Positions 27,921 through 36,968 are shown, counted from the stretch's first letter. The stretch is DNA of 64,000 nt from Oscillatoriales cyanobacterium (GCA_011390955.1 JAABRM010000040.1:1-64000); one strand, 5' to 3'. The notes: generated by a model not told the origin, from the sequence alone. Made by a program: numbers and translations.

Positions 27921-27965
27921 ATCTCCCCTTAAAATCTCCCCTCGAATCTCCCGACTTGATAACTA
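27840..27965. repeat. Short tandem repeats between the hypothetical ORF and tRNA-Gly
   Basis: CACCGCCACTTG repeats about 2.5 times near 27860-27890, and AATCTCCCCTTG/AATCTCCCCTCG units repeat about four times near 27906-27955. They probably end the coding region seen just upstream. Confidence 0.7.
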
Positions 27966-28030
27966 AGAACCCCTGTAACCGATTTAGGTGACAGGGGCTA
28001 AAACCTTGACTGGAGAGGGTTTGAGAGTAA

Positions 28031-28101
28031 GCGGATGGTGGGACTCGAACCCATGACATTCAGCTTGGGAAGCTGACGTTCTACCACTGAACTACATCCG
28101 C
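28031..28101 (-). tRNA. tRNA-Gly (anticodon CCC)
   Basis: Seventy-one bases fold as a cloverleaf on the minus strand: acceptor GCGGATG/CATCCGC, D stem GTTC/GAAC, anticodon stem TCAGC/GCTGA with loop TTCCCAA (anticodon CCC), and T loop TTCGAGT with one A-C mismatch at the base of the T stem. CCA is not encoded. Its 3' end faces the small accessory patch at 25.9-28.0 kb. Confidence 0.95.
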
Positions 28102-28458
28102 GTAATTTGGTGACTTTTGTTTCCAAAATCACACTAGAATCACATTATATAACCACAACCCCAGGATTTGTCAAGTAGGGCGGATTCAGATTCAGCGATC
28201 GCACCTCCCGCACCGCAGCACCACCGGATCTTGGAACTGACCTCTGGGAAGCGATCGCATTTTTCAGTCTGCTTTATAGCGGTTATTATCGTGATGAAGT
28301 ACAGAGGTTTTCTGGATTCCCGCATTCGCGGGAATGACAGGTTTTTTGTACTTCATAACTCTGACAAGTGCTTTAAGCATTTGAGAGGTATAGCCACGGG
28401 TTTAAAGCCGTGGCTACAAAGATATGGATGCTAAATGGGGCAACAGCAAGCGACAACA
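28102..28458. repeat. Intergenic stretch with two dispersed hairpins
   Basis: ATTCCCGCATTCGCGGGAAT (about 28317-28336) is flanked by TGAAGTAC and GTACTTCA arms, and GCCACGGG-TTTAAAG-CCGTGGC lies near 28393. Both are small dispersed palindromes; no gene is supported. Confidence 0.75.
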
Positions 28459-29577
28459 TTAAGCAGTTTTCATGGTTGCTCGATCTTGCAGCAAGGTTTT
28501 AATTCCCGATTTTTCCAGAATGCCCAAAACTACTCCATTTTCATCAATTACTGGCAATTCAGTAACTTTATATTCTTCCAGTTTTGTCACCACTTCCAAC
28601 AGCGTTTGGGTGGATTTAACAAACTGAATATCCGCTGGTTTCATTAGAGATTTTACTGGAGTAGTTGGCCATTCGTGGGTGGGAATATGTTTCATGTCAT
28701 CTACCAAAAGTTCGCCCATAAATTTGCCACTTTCATCGATGACTAAAAACTTCCGCCAGGGGTTTTTGCCAATCACATATTCGTTAGCAAATTCTCGTAG
28801 GGAAAGGTGAGCGAAAATCAAGGGACTATCTGGGGTGACGGCATCAGCAGCAGTAAATTTGGTCAGCCGATCTTGGACGTTTGCAGATTGGGCGGCCATG
28901 CCAGCATTTTGCAGCAAGAATGCGCCAATTAAGACATTCCAGAAATTATTAAAGCTACCAGATACTAACACAGGAATTAGTCCAGAAACAATGGCCATCC
29001 AGCCGAAAACTTGACCCACTCGACCGGCAAATAAAACTCCTTTGTACGGGTTGCCAGTGATTTTCCAAACCGCTGATTTGAGGATGTTGCCCCCATCAAG
29101 AGGTAAACCAGGAATTAGGTTAAAAGTGCCAATGACCAAGTTGATGTAAGCTAAGAGTTGCACCACCGCCGCGATTGCCCCAGAAATATTGGTGAATGTA
29201 CCAATGGCGGTGAAAATGCCAAATAAAATGAAGCTGACCAATGGGCCGGCGATCGCTACCCAAAATGCCTCTCCTGGGGTTTTTGATTCTCTCTCCAGGG
29301 TCGCGAGTCCACCAAATAAAAATAAGGTAATTGATTTAACTTCAATTCCCTGTTTAATCGCCACAAAGCTGTGTCCTAATTCATGGGCTAGAACCGAGGT
29401 AAATAACAACAATGCGGCGCATAATCCCAAAATCCAGGGTAAAATTATCCCTAAGTTAAATTGAGTAGCTAATTGACTGCCGTAGCTAAATGTGACTAAA
29501 GCTAAGACCAAAAACCAGGAAGAATTGATGTAAAATGGGATGCCAAATAAATTACCAACGCGAAAACTGCCGTTCAT
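28459..29577 (-). CDS. Site-2 protease-like M50 metallopeptidase with CBS domains
   Basis: A 372-residue membrane protease that should cut membrane-spanning proteins inside the bilayer. The zinc ligands are His65 and His69 of HELGH in the first third, and Asp in LPLDGGN near 160, with about six membrane segments to about residue 220. Two CBS modules fill residues about 230-365 (PVKSLMKPADIQFV, TELPVIDENGVVLGIL), which in related proteins bind adenosine nucleotides and regulate activity. It stands alone and is divergent from the UspA gene. Confidence 0.93.
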   Translation of the reverse strand: MNGSFRVGNLFGIPFYINSSWFLVLALVTFSYGSQLATQFNLGIILPWILGLCAALLLFTSVLAHELGHSFVAIKQGIEVKSITLFLFGGLATLERESKTPGEAFWVAIAGPLVSFILFGIFTAIGTFTNISGAIAAVVQLLAYINLVIGTFNLIPGLPLDGGNILKSAVWKITGNPYKGVLFAGRVGQVFGWMAIVSGLIPVLVSGSFNNFWNVLIGAFLLQNAGMAAQSANVQDRLTKFTAADAVTPDSPLIFAHLSLREFANEYVIGKNPWRKFLVIDESGKFMGELLVDDMKHIPTHEWPTTPVKSLMKPADIQFVKSTQTLLEVVTKLEEYKVTELPVIDENGVVLGILEKSGIKTLLQDRATMKTA

Positions 29578-29938
29578 AGTTATTTCCTCTTAATTCAGCT
29601 TGGCGAGGTGTTTTCTCGATTCGTTGTTCTCATTGTAACAAAATGTAAAGTTACTGTGTATAGATAATTTTTCGTGTTACCCGTCCCTTCCGGTTCGGTT
29701 GTCTACGCAACCGCCGCCCCATTTATTGAATAAATCAGCTTTATTGCGTAATGCACTGGGCTGAAAAATGCGATTCCCGGATCGCTACGCGAATCGCGGT
29801 CAACAATCAACCATTAACGGTCAAAGGTTATCAAAAACTGTGAAATAATAGTCAGTATAATTTTAACCGCAATCTTGCCTCGATACCTAAACGAGTGGAG
29901 ATGCAGTTGTGTTGAACTGAAGGAGTAAGCAAAAGAAC

Positions 29939-30373
29939 GTGATTCAAAATATCCTAGTTGCCATTGATGGGTCTGATTTATCCGAGCAAGTGATCGCCAC
30001 TCTTCATCAAATTAAACTTAGCAGCGATACTAAAATTATCCTGTCTTATGTAATTCCTAATACCGGGGCTGACGTGGACGTGGCTGCCGATCGCCCGCAA
30101 GCGGATCAAGAAGATGTGGCTTATATTCACATGAAAAAGCTCATGGAACCCTTGCAAGCGGAATTTTCTTGTCCTAGTGAATTGGAAATTGTCACCGGGG
30201 ATCCGGCAGAAGAAATTATCCGGTTAGCCAACATCTATAAGGCTGATTTAATTGTAATTGGTAGTCGGGGTTTGACGGGAATTAACCGGATTTTACTTGG
30301 TTCAGTCAGCAGTCAAGTGGTGGCTGATGCTCACTGTTCGGTTTTAGTGGTAAAACCCAAATCAAACCATTAA
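29939..30373 (+). CDS. Universal stress protein, UspA family
   Basis: A 144-residue single-domain protein starting at GTG. The N-terminal strand (NILVAIDGSDLSE) and the ATP-binding pattern GSRGLTG...GSVSSQV near residues 108-125 (G-2X-G-9X-GS) place it in the ATP-binding UspA group. It probably forms dimers and acts in stress survival; no specific role can be read. The 361-base gap upstream, shared with the M50 gene, holds no recognisable operator. Confidence 0.93.
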   Translation: MIQNILVAIDGSDLSEQVIATLHQIKLSSDTKIILSYVIPNTGADVDVAADRPQADQEDVAYIHMKKLMEPLQAEFSCPSELEIVTGDPAEEIIRLANIYKADLIVIGSRGLTGINRILLGSVSSQVVADAHCSVLVVKPKSNH

Positions 30374-30499
30374 ACCATCCATAGTGGCAGTATAGTGGCA
30401 GTATAGATGTCAAACTCTTTTTCCCGACTTGCTTAAAAGATGTTTTCTGATATTTTTTATGTTTAGTCAACTAATCTATAAATAGTAATTAGCTATCAG

Positions 30500-30575
30500 C
30501 CATCATGTATCAGCTATCAGTTATCATAAGACGGCTGACGGCTGATACCTGACCGCTGGCTGCTGACCGCTGAAA
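30500..30575. repeat. CAGCTATCAGC / GCTGACCGCTGA repeat cluster
   Basis: Short overlapping direct and inverted copies of CAGCTATCA and GGCTGA/GCTGACC lie between the UspA and deacetylase genes. They are a common low-complexity intergenic pattern in this group and are unlikely to be an operator. Confidence 0.5.
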
Positions 30576-30587
30576 ATAAAAATTTCT

Positions 30588-31505
30588 ATGAATTTGCCAA
30601 TTGTTTACCATCCTAATTATGTCGTACCTTTGCCGGAATATCATCGATTTCCGATGGCAAAATTTAGCCTGCTTCATCAAATGCTACTTGCGGATCGAGT
30701 GGCTGAACCAGGCCAATTTCATGCCCCAACTTTTCCCGCGAAAGAATGGATTTGTCAGGTACATAATTCTGATTATGTCCAAGCCTATTGTAGCGGCACT
30801 TTAGATCAAAAAGCCCAAAGGCGAATTGGTTTACCCTGGAGTGCGGCATTGGCCGATCGCACTTGTATTGCGGTAGGGGGGACTATTTTAACTGCTGAGT
30901 TGGCTTTAAAAACGGGTTTAGCTTGTAATACAGCCGGGGGAACTCATCATGCTTTTCCTCGTTTTGGTTCGGGTTTTTGTATTTTTAATGATATGGCGAT
31001 CGCGGCTAGGATTTTGCAACAGCTTGGCCAAGTTAAAAAAGTCTTAATTGTGGATTTAGACGTGCATCAGGGAGATGGCACAGCAGTGATTTTTCAAGAT
31101 GACGAAAGCGTTTTTACTTTTTCCATGCATTGTCAAGCCAACTTTCCGGGAACCAAGCAAAAAAGTGATTTAGATGTGCCGTTGCCCGTGGGCATGGAAG
31201 ATGATGAATATTTGCAAACTCTAGCCAATTATTTACCAGATTTGTTGACTCAAGTCAAGCCGGATTTGGTAATTTATGACGCAGGGGTAGACTGTCATGC
31301 GGGCGATCGCCTAGGGAAACTTTCTCTGAGCGATCGCGGTCTTTTTCGTCGAGAAATGCAGGTATTATCTACCTGTGTAGGTGCAGGTTATCCCGTCGCT
31401 TGTGTCATTGGTGGAGGTTATTGTAACGATATGAATGATTTAGTCTATCGCCATTCTTTGCTGCATCGAGCCGCAACAGAAGTTTTTCAACAGTACCGAT
31501 TGTAA
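30588..31505 (+). CDS. Histone deacetylase / acetoin-utilisation-like amidohydrolase
   Basis: A 305-residue zinc hydrolase of the HDAC superfamily. Visible motifs are GGTHHAFPRFGSGFCIFND (the His-His charge relay, about residues 123-141), DLDVHQGDGT (zinc-binding Asp and His, about 162-171) and YDAGVDCHAGDRLGKLSLSD (zinc-binding Asp, near 230). It should remove acyl groups from lysine or polyamines in the cytoplasm; the substrate is not known. The N-terminal YHPNYVVPLPEYHRFPM is typical of the bacterial branch. Confidence 0.92.
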   Translation: MNLPIVYHPNYVVPLPEYHRFPMAKFSLLHQMLLADRVAEPGQFHAPTFPAKEWICQVHNSDYVQAYCSGTLDQKAQRRIGLPWSAALADRTCIAVGGTILTAELALKTGLACNTAGGTHHAFPRFGSGFCIFNDMAIAARILQQLGQVKKVLIVDLDVHQGDGTAVIFQDDESVFTFSMHCQANFPGTKQKSDLDVPLPVGMEDDEYLQTLANYLPDLLTQVKPDLVIYDAGVDCHAGDRLGKLSLSDRGLFRREMQVLSTCVGAGYPVACVIGGGYCNDMNDLVYRHSLLHRAATEVFQQYRL

Positions 31506-31675
31506 TCAAAACTCGGCAATCATTGTCGATCGCATTTTTGGCAAAAAAACGCTAAAATTTTCGTTGATAGGAGTTACGCAATTGTCCAAAAATATTCCCA
31601 AAATATTATTGGGGCGATGATTTTGGCGTAATTTCTGTATCACCATTTACAGTCACATAAAATAGGAAACAAAGA

Positions 31676-32512
31676 ATGGGCGATCTGTCTCGGCGTAAAT
31701 TTATCGTAATGGGCACTTTAGCCGCTGGGTTTGCCGTTTGTACCCACCCGATTTCTGCCCAAGTAATTACAACCGATAGTGTTGGTTTGGTAGCAGGACC
31801 AGTGCAAATTCCCGTAGCTGACGGCGCAATTCCTGCTTATCAAGCGATGCCCGATCGAGGCAATAATTTTCCGGTGATTTTGGTCGTGCAAGAAATTTTT
31901 GGGGTTCACGAACATCTTCAGGATATTTGTCGCCGGTTGGCAAAATTTGGATATATGGCGATCGCCCCAGAAATGTTTGTCCGGCAAGGAGATGTGTCTA
32001 AGCTACAAACCGTAGAAGAAATTATTTCTCAAGTGGTTTCAAAAGTTCCCGATGCTCAAGTTATGTCCGACTTAGATGCCACAATTGCTTGGGCTAGAAA
32101 CAGCGGAAAAGCCAACATGAATCAAGTTGGCATTACGGGATTTTGTTGGGGTGGAAGAATTACTTGGCTTTATGCAGTGCATAATCCAAATATTCAAGCG
32201 GGAGTCGCTTGGTATGGTCGGTTAGTCGGTGATTCTTCGCCCTTGACTCCGCAGCATCCGATTAACGTTGCGGCCAATTTAGCGGTGCCAGTTCTGGGAC
32301 TTTATGGTGGCAATGATGAATTAATTCCGATGGATACGGTTCAGAATATGCGGCGCATTTTGTTCCAGGGTAGCAGTCAATCAGATATCTTCGTTTATCC
32401 CGGTGCGCCTCACGGTTTTTTGGCCGATTATCGTCCGACTTATCGAGAGAAAGAAGCCAGAGAAGCCTGGGGGCGAATGATTGCTTGGTTTAAACGAAAT
32501 GGCGTAGGCTGA
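31676..32512 (+). CDS. Tat-exported dienelactone hydrolase-family protein
   Basis: A 278-residue alpha/beta hydrolase with a twin-arginine signal (LSRRKFIVMGTLAAGFAVC, about residues 4-23), so it should be exported folded. The nucleophile is the cysteine in GFCWGG (residue about 159), the acid is the Asp of GGNDELIP and the base the His of GAPHGF, as in carboxymethylenebutenolidase. The natural substrate in cyanobacteria is unknown. A strong terminator hairpin follows at 32571. Confidence 0.92.
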   Translation: MGDLSRRKFIVMGTLAAGFAVCTHPISAQVITTDSVGLVAGPVQIPVADGAIPAYQAMPDRGNNFPVILVVQEIFGVHEHLQDICRRLAKFGYMAIAPEMFVRQGDVSKLQTVEEIISQVVSKVPDAQVMSDLDATIAWARNSGKANMNQVGITGFCWGGRITWLYAVHNPNIQAGVAWYGRLVGDSSPLTPQHPINVAANLAVPVLGLYGGNDELIPMDTVQNMRRILFQGSSQSDIFVYPGAPHGFLADYRPTYREKEAREAWGRMIAWFKRNGVG

Positions 32513-32570
32513 AGATAATTTTTTATCAGATATTTGGTTTCAGACCACGGGTTTTACCCCGTGGCAACAT

Positions 32571-32601
32571 AAAATAAGTCCGCTTTTAGCGGACTTATTT
32601 T
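32571..32601. terminator. Strong two-way terminator hairpin
   Basis: A perfect 14-bp stem (AAAATAAGTCCGCT / AGCGGACTTATTTT) with a TTT loop, giving a T-run on either strand. It ends the dienelactone hydrolase unit. Confidence 0.85.
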
Positions 32602-32761
32602 AATTTGATCTAATTCTAATAATTTGAACCTGTGGTTAAGGCGTTTAGATATCAATTATGGGAATTCCTGAAAGCTGAAAGGTGATGAATAAAAAACCGA
32701 TCCCAGTAAAAATTAGATTATATAGAGTATAATTTAGATGATTCTATAAAAAATTAGGTTA

Positions 32762-33124
32762 ATGCAAATTCATTATATGCTCAATTTGCATGGCAGCTAT
32801 ACTAAAAACATTAACTTACCATTTGAGCAAATAAAAAACTTTTGCACCAAATGGCAAGTAAGTGAATTGGCTCTATTCGGTTCTGTCCTGCGGGAGGATT
32901 TTCGCCCGGATAGCGATATCGATTTGCTAGTTACATTTATTCCTGATGCTGATTGGAGTTTATTCGATCATATTCAAATGCAGCAAGAATTAACCACAAT
33001 GTTGCAAAGAAAAGTTGATCTGGTGAGCAAACGGGCGATCGCCAGAAGTCAAAACCAGATTCGTCGTCAGGAAATTTTATCAACTGCTCAAGTTATTTAC
33101 CCAACTAATACTTATGTCAAATAA
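32762..33124 (+). CDS. MNT-type nucleotidyltransferase (antitoxin-like)
   Basis: A 120-residue protein with the minimal nucleotidyltransferase motif ALFGSVLREDFRPDSDIDLLVTF (GS...D-x-D, about residues 38-60). In MNT/HEPN toxin-antitoxin pairs this protein blocks its HEPN RNase partner, by adding AMP to it in the studied cases. A second start overlaps its last codons (33114), as expected for the partner, but that partner is cut short here. Confidence 0.88.
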   Translation: MQIHYMLNLHGSYTKNINLPFEQIKNFCTKWQVSELALFGSVLREDFRPDSDIDLLVTFIPDADWSLFDHIQMQQELTTMLQRKVDLVSKRAIARSQNQIRRQEILSTAQVIYPTNTYVK

Positions 33125-33230
33125 ACGAGATATTGCCACTCTTTTAGATATTCAGCGGGCATCTCAAAAGATTAGTGAATCATCAAGAACAACACCGATC
33201 GCAATGTCCACATTTGAGATTTTTGAGTAG
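33114..33230 (+). pseudogene. Truncated HEPN (DUF86-like) partner of the MNT gene
   Basis: ATG at 33114 overlaps the MNT gene by 11 bases. The first roughly 24 residues (MSNKRDIATLLDIQRASQKI) match the start of DUF86 HEPN toxins. The frame then runs into the end of the convergent recQ gene and stops at 33230 after 38 residues, so the RNase active site (RxxxxH) is missing. Confidence 0.7.
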
Positions 33231-34640
33231 ATGTTTGGCTTCTCTATCGAAGCCAAATGCTTGGAGTAAAAAATGCCACCGACAACTCCGAGTGGTGAGA
33301 TATTTGGCCATTATTTGAGTGCCATTGCTATCAGTTTTTAGCGGTTGACTTGACTTGGGAGAAATGATATAATGAAATGGGTCGAGCCATTGTAATTGAT
33401 TCTGACTATGTAAGAGGGAAAGCGCGATCGCACCTTCCTTATATTTGCGGGCAACTTCGTCAATATTTCCCTGTTTGGGTAATTTTTTGCCTAGTTCTAG
33501 AGCCCGTTGAGAAAGCGATCGCTGCTGTTGGATTAAAAACTCTCGTCGTTGGCGATCTTCTGGGTCAAGAAACCCGGTACATTCACTGACTAATGTTAAG
33601 GCTTCAGCGGGTTTACCATCCCGACCAGCGCGTCCTACTTCCTGAATATATTCTGATAATAAACTTGGGGCTTGAAAATGAACCACCCAGCGAACATCCG
33701 GTTTATTTACCCCCATACCAAAGGCACAAGTACAGACCACAAAAGGTAAGTTTCCGTTAATCCAAGCTTGTTCAATAAAACGCCGTTCCGATCCACTCAG
33801 TCCCCCGTGATAAGCGCGAGTATTATATCCTTTTTGTTGTAAAATTTGGGCAAGGTCTTCGCTATCTTTGCGCGATCGCACATAGACTAAACCGGATTCC
33901 GATTCGCGTTGTTTGATATAATTAAATAACTGTTGACGGCGACCCCGTGGCGTCCAGGCAACTTTCACTTGCAGATAAAGATTTGGGCGATAAGGACTAT
34001 ATAAATACTGTTGGGGTTTTTGCAATTGTAAAACTTGACAAATAGTTTTTTGGGCAACTGGATCCGCCGTGGCGGTAAACGCAGCAATCGCCATTTTACT
34101 CCCCGGAGGTTTAGATTTTAGTAAGTGCGATCGCACCGTTCCTAAGCGTCGATAAGCTGGGCGAAAAGTATCCCCCCATTGGACTAAACAATGGGCTTCA
34201 TCGAGAATTAAACCATTAATGGGTAAATGGGGTTGAGTCAGACAGTCCCAAACTGGCTTACTGAATAAAGTTTCTGGAGATAAATATAATAAGCGTAACT
34301 GATTTTTTTGTAACGCTTCTAGAGTTTTTTTTCGTTGTAATTTACTAATTTCATTATGTAATAAGGCAGCGGGAAGTTGGCGATCGCGTAACTCTTGCAC
34401 CTGGTTTTCCATTAACGCCACCAAAGGAGAAACCACCAAAGTTAAACCGTTATTTAATAATGCCGGTAATTGAAAACAAATCGATTTGCCGCCCCCGGTT
34501 GCCAAGACTACCAGGGCATCGGTTCCTTCTAATAAAGTTTGGACGATTTCTCCTTGGGGTGGGCGAAAATCCTCATATCCCCAAATGCGGCGAAATTCCT
34601 GCCGTACATAATCCCAAAAAAACTGATTTTGCTTGTCCAT
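33183..34640 (-). CDS. recQ: RecQ-family ATP-dependent DNA helicase (short form)
   Basis: A 485-residue 3'-5' helicase. Helicase motif I is ATGGGKS (near residue 49), motif II is DEAH (ILDEAHCLVQWG), and motif VI is the VGRAGRDG stretch; a four-cysteine zinc site closes the protein (CGHCDRCC at the extreme end). There is no HRDC domain and the RQC winged helix is short or absent, so the protein is shorter than E. coli RecQ (about 610). It should act in repair and recombination. The last bases overlap the truncated HEPN frame on the other strand. Confidence 0.93.
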   Translation of the reverse strand: MDKQNQFFWDYVRQEFRRIWGYEDFRPPQGEIVQTLLEGTDALVVLATGGGKSICFQLPALLNNGLTLVVSPLVALMENQVQELRDRQLPAALLHNEISKLQRKKTLEALQKNQLRLLYLSPETLFSKPVWDCLTQPHLPINGLILDEAHCLVQWGDTFRPAYRRLGTVRSHLLKSKPPGSKMAIAAFTATADPVAQKTICQVLQLQKPQQYLYSPYRPNLYLQVKVAWTPRGRRQQLFNYIKQRESESGLVYVRSRKDSEDLAQILQQKGYNTRAYHGGLSGSERRFIEQAWINGNLPFVVCTCAFGMGVNKPDVRWVVHFQAPSLLSEYIQEVGRAGRDGKPAEALTLVSECTGFLDPEDRQRREFLIQQQRSLSQRALELGKKLPKQGNIDEVARKYKEGAIALSLLHSQNQLQWLDPFHYIISPKSSQPLKTDSNGTQIMAKYLTTRSCRWHFLLQAFGFDREAKHLLKNLKCGHCDRCCS

Positions 34641-34699
34641 TTTTCCTAAATATCTCTTAGAATAATTATGTTATACCAAATCCGGTTCAATCGTAGGGG

Positions 34700-34795
34700 A
34701 GAGAAAGCGAATCGCCCCTACGATTTATCAGATGTCATTCCCGCGTTAGCGAAGCATGGGCGTCAGCGCTATATGCGGGAATCCATAAACATTTT
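34700..34795. repeat. Two dispersed hairpin repeats upstream of the GDPD gene
   Basis: CGTAGGGGAGAGAAAGCGAATCGCCCCTACG-type hairpin near 34691-34722 and an ATTCCCGCG...GCGGGAAT element (about 34737-34782) whose loop is larger than in the other copies. No gene is supported. Confidence 0.65.
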
Positions 34796-34820
34796 TTGGA
34801 AATTATTGTAAATTAAGAAA

Positions 34821-35564
34821 ATGGAAATAGAAATGGAAATCGAAATGGAATTAGAAATTATTGCTCATCGGGGATTTTCGGCGATCGCCCCTGAAAATAC
34901 TCTCGCGGCATTTGCTGCTGCCGTAGAAAATTCTGCTGATTCGGTGGAATTTGACCTGCAATTAACCGCTGATGGGGTTCCCGTAGTCATCCATAATCTC
35001 ACCTTAGACAAAACTACCGGAACCCCCGGAAATGTCACGGCAAAAACTTTAACTGAGTTAAAATATTTAGATGCAGGCAGTTGGTTTCATCCTCAGTTTG
35101 CCGGTGAAAAAATTCCCACCTTAGCGGAAACTTTAGCCATTCTCCAGCCCTTACCCCAGCATATTTATTTAGATGTTAAACCTCATTGCCAATGGTCTGA
35201 CTTGCAGGTGGCAGAATTAGTCGAGATGCTGATTGCTCAAGGGTGGCAAGAAAGGGCGATCGTTTCCTCATTTAATCCTCAGTTTGTGGCACAAGTTCGC
35301 CAGACTCAGCGGGGGTTAACCTTGGGTTATATTGTGGCTAATGTTGAAGATTATGAGGCAGAATTGGCCAAAGCAATTCATCAAGGCAATTCGGTGATGA
35401 TTAGCGAATATCATCTGTTGTTAAATAATCCCATTTTGGTGGAAAAAAGCCGCGATCGCGGCGTGGATATTGTGGTTTGGACGGTGGACGATCCCGATGA
35501 CTTGCAAGCTTTAGTTAATATTGGTGTTCGGCGAATTGTTACTAATTCTTTAGTCGGAAAATAA
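34821..35564 (+). CDS. Glycerophosphodiester phosphodiesterase
   Basis: A 247-residue TIM-barrel enzyme that should release glycerol 3-phosphate from glycerophosphodiesters. Visible signatures are IIAHRGFSAIAPENTLAAF (catalytic His and metal-site Glu-Asn) near residues 13-31, VEFDLQLTADGVPVVIHN (metal-binding Glu/Asp and the second His) and YLDVKP. There is no signal peptide, so it should act in the cytoplasm. The start is ambiguous: a 12-base unit coding MEIE is repeated in tandem, giving three ATG codons at 34821, 34833 and 34845. Confidence 0.93.
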   Translation: MEIEMEIEMELEIIAHRGFSAIAPENTLAAFAAAVENSADSVEFDLQLTADGVPVVIHNLTLDKTTGTPGNVTAKTLTELKYLDAGSWFHPQFAGEKIPTLAETLAILQPLPQHIYLDVKPHCQWSDLQVAELVEMLIAQGWQERAIVSSFNPQFVAQVRQTQRGLTLGYIVANVEDYEAELAKAIHQGNSVMISEYHLLLNNPILVEKSRDRGVDIVVWTVDDPDDLQALVNIGVRRIVTNSLVGK

Positions 35565-36110
35565 CTGGTTTCTCTATAATATAGCTTTGTAGGGTGGGCA
35601 TTGCCCACTTTATGTTTATTCTCTAAATTGGCAAAATTGACAAAATTGACAAAATTTTTTTCACAGAATCTTGATAATCCGTCACAAGCGATCGGCTAGA
35701 AAATTTTTAATTAGAAAATATTGCTCAAAATATTTAATTATCTTATGTGTTTATATTTTTTTGATTAAAATTACTCAATAAAAAAAGTTGAGCCAGGAAA
35801 AGATTGGTATTACTTACAACAATTTTATTTAATTAATCAATGTAACTATCTGTATAGTTCCATGAAAATTTAATTACTTTTGTAAAAACAGATACCAATT
35901 AGCAAAAATTGATTAGCAAACACTGATGATTTTGATTAGCATCATCACCGATCGTTGCTGCGGCTGTTTTTGGCAGGTGGTGCGAAAGAACTCCGCTCCG
36001 CTGCCGCGATCGCGCGACTCAGATGTCGCTACAATATAACTTGACATTGTTTCCGGAAGTTTGACCGCTGGTGTTGTTTGAAAATTTAGGAAAACCCTGG
36101 GAAAGTCACT
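35565..36110. other. AT-rich intergenic region
   Basis: It holds one GTAGGGTGGGCATTGCCCAC palindrome (about 35590-35610), a triple GGCAAAATTGACAAAATTGACAAAATT-like tandem repeat (about 35629-35657) and repeated GATTAGCA motifs near 35900-35945. No ORF or clear promoter is supported. Confidence 0.6.
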
Positions 36111-36968
36111 ATGAAAGAGTTAGAACAATGGTATCGCGTGCTCGGACTGGAGTTGGGAGCATCTTGGGAAGAGGTGAACCAAGCTTATAAAGACTTGGCA
36201 TTTATTTGGCATCCCGATCGCATTCCCAACGATAATCCTAGATTGCAGGAAAAAGCTGAAGAAAAGCTCAAAGAGATTAATCATGCTCGTGACCAATTGC
36301 GTTCTAGAAAATCTGACTTAAAAACTTTTAACAATGGTAGAAGTGAGCGATCGCCCACTCCTTCGACTACCCGCGATCGGCCCCAAACTCCGCGCTATTC
36401 TTACTATAAATCCCAATCGCAAACCCATCAATCTCAGTCGAAAAACTATCAATCAAAAACTCAAAACCATCAGTCTCAGAGCAATTCTCAGAACAATTCT
36501 CAGAGCAATTCTCAGAGCAACTCTCAGACCAACTCTCAGACCAATTCTCAGAGTAACTCTCAGACCAATTCTCAGAGCAATTCTCAGAAGCGATCGCCCT
36601 ACTATCAGGATCTCAGTGGCAGTGACTTTCGGGGGGCTGACTTCAAAGAAAAGGATTTATCTGGCAAAAACCTCAGCAATTCTAACTTGCAAAACGCTGA
36701 CCTAAGTGATGCTTTTTTGCATAAAATAAATCTCAGTGGAGCCAACCTAGAAAATGCCAATTTATTTAGAGCCAATCTTTTAGAAGCTTGCCTGACCCAA
36801 GCGTGTTTACGCAACTGTAATTTAATTGGGGCTGACTTAAGTGGGGCTGACCTGAGTGGGGCAGATTTAACCGGCGCTAAAGTGGGAACAAAAAGTAAAA
36901 TATTGGTCAAACTTACCGGGACTAAATTATCGGGAGCGATTATGCCTGATGGCACAATTCACCCATAA
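36111..36968 (+). CDS. J-domain protein with Ser/Asn/Gln linker and pentapeptide repeats
   Basis: A 285-residue protein in three parts. Residues about 6-66 are a J domain with the HPD motif (IWHPDRIPND), which should stimulate an Hsp70 (DnaK) ATPase. Residues about 70-160 are low complexity, with a run of Asn-Ser-Gln-Ser/Thr units of 12-base DNA period. Residues about 165-270 are pentapeptide repeats (A(D/N)LSG type, such as GADLSGADLSGADLTGA) forming a right-handed beta-helix. The combination suggests a chaperone-recruiting scaffold; the client is unknown. An imperfect GCCACGGATTTAAATCTGTGGC hairpin follows the stop. Confidence 0.88.
   Translation: MKELEQWYRVLGLELGASWEEVNQAYKDLAFIWHPDRIPNDNPRLQEKAEEKLKEINHARDQLRSRKSDLKTFNNGRSERSPTPSTTRDRPQTPRYSYYKSQSQTHQSQSKNYQSKTQNHQSQSNSQNNSQSNSQSNSQTNSQTNSQSNSQTNSQSNSQKRSPYYQDLSGSDFRGADFKEKDLSGKNLSNSNLQNADLSDAFLHKINLSGANLENANLFRANLLEACLTQACLRNCNLIGADLSGADLSGADLTGAKVGTKSKILVKLTGTKLSGAIMPDGTIHP

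Noticed and set aside
25310-28045. A possible att pair: TAAGCGGAT next to the tRNA-Gly 3' end and near 25316
   Set aside because: Only nine bases match and no integrase is present, so chance is likely.
36334-36955. Frames with ILRAILRPTLRP or SAPLRSAPLKSAP repeats
   Set aside because: They are out-of-frame or antisense readings of the Asn-Ser-Gln and pentapeptide repeats of the J-domain gene.
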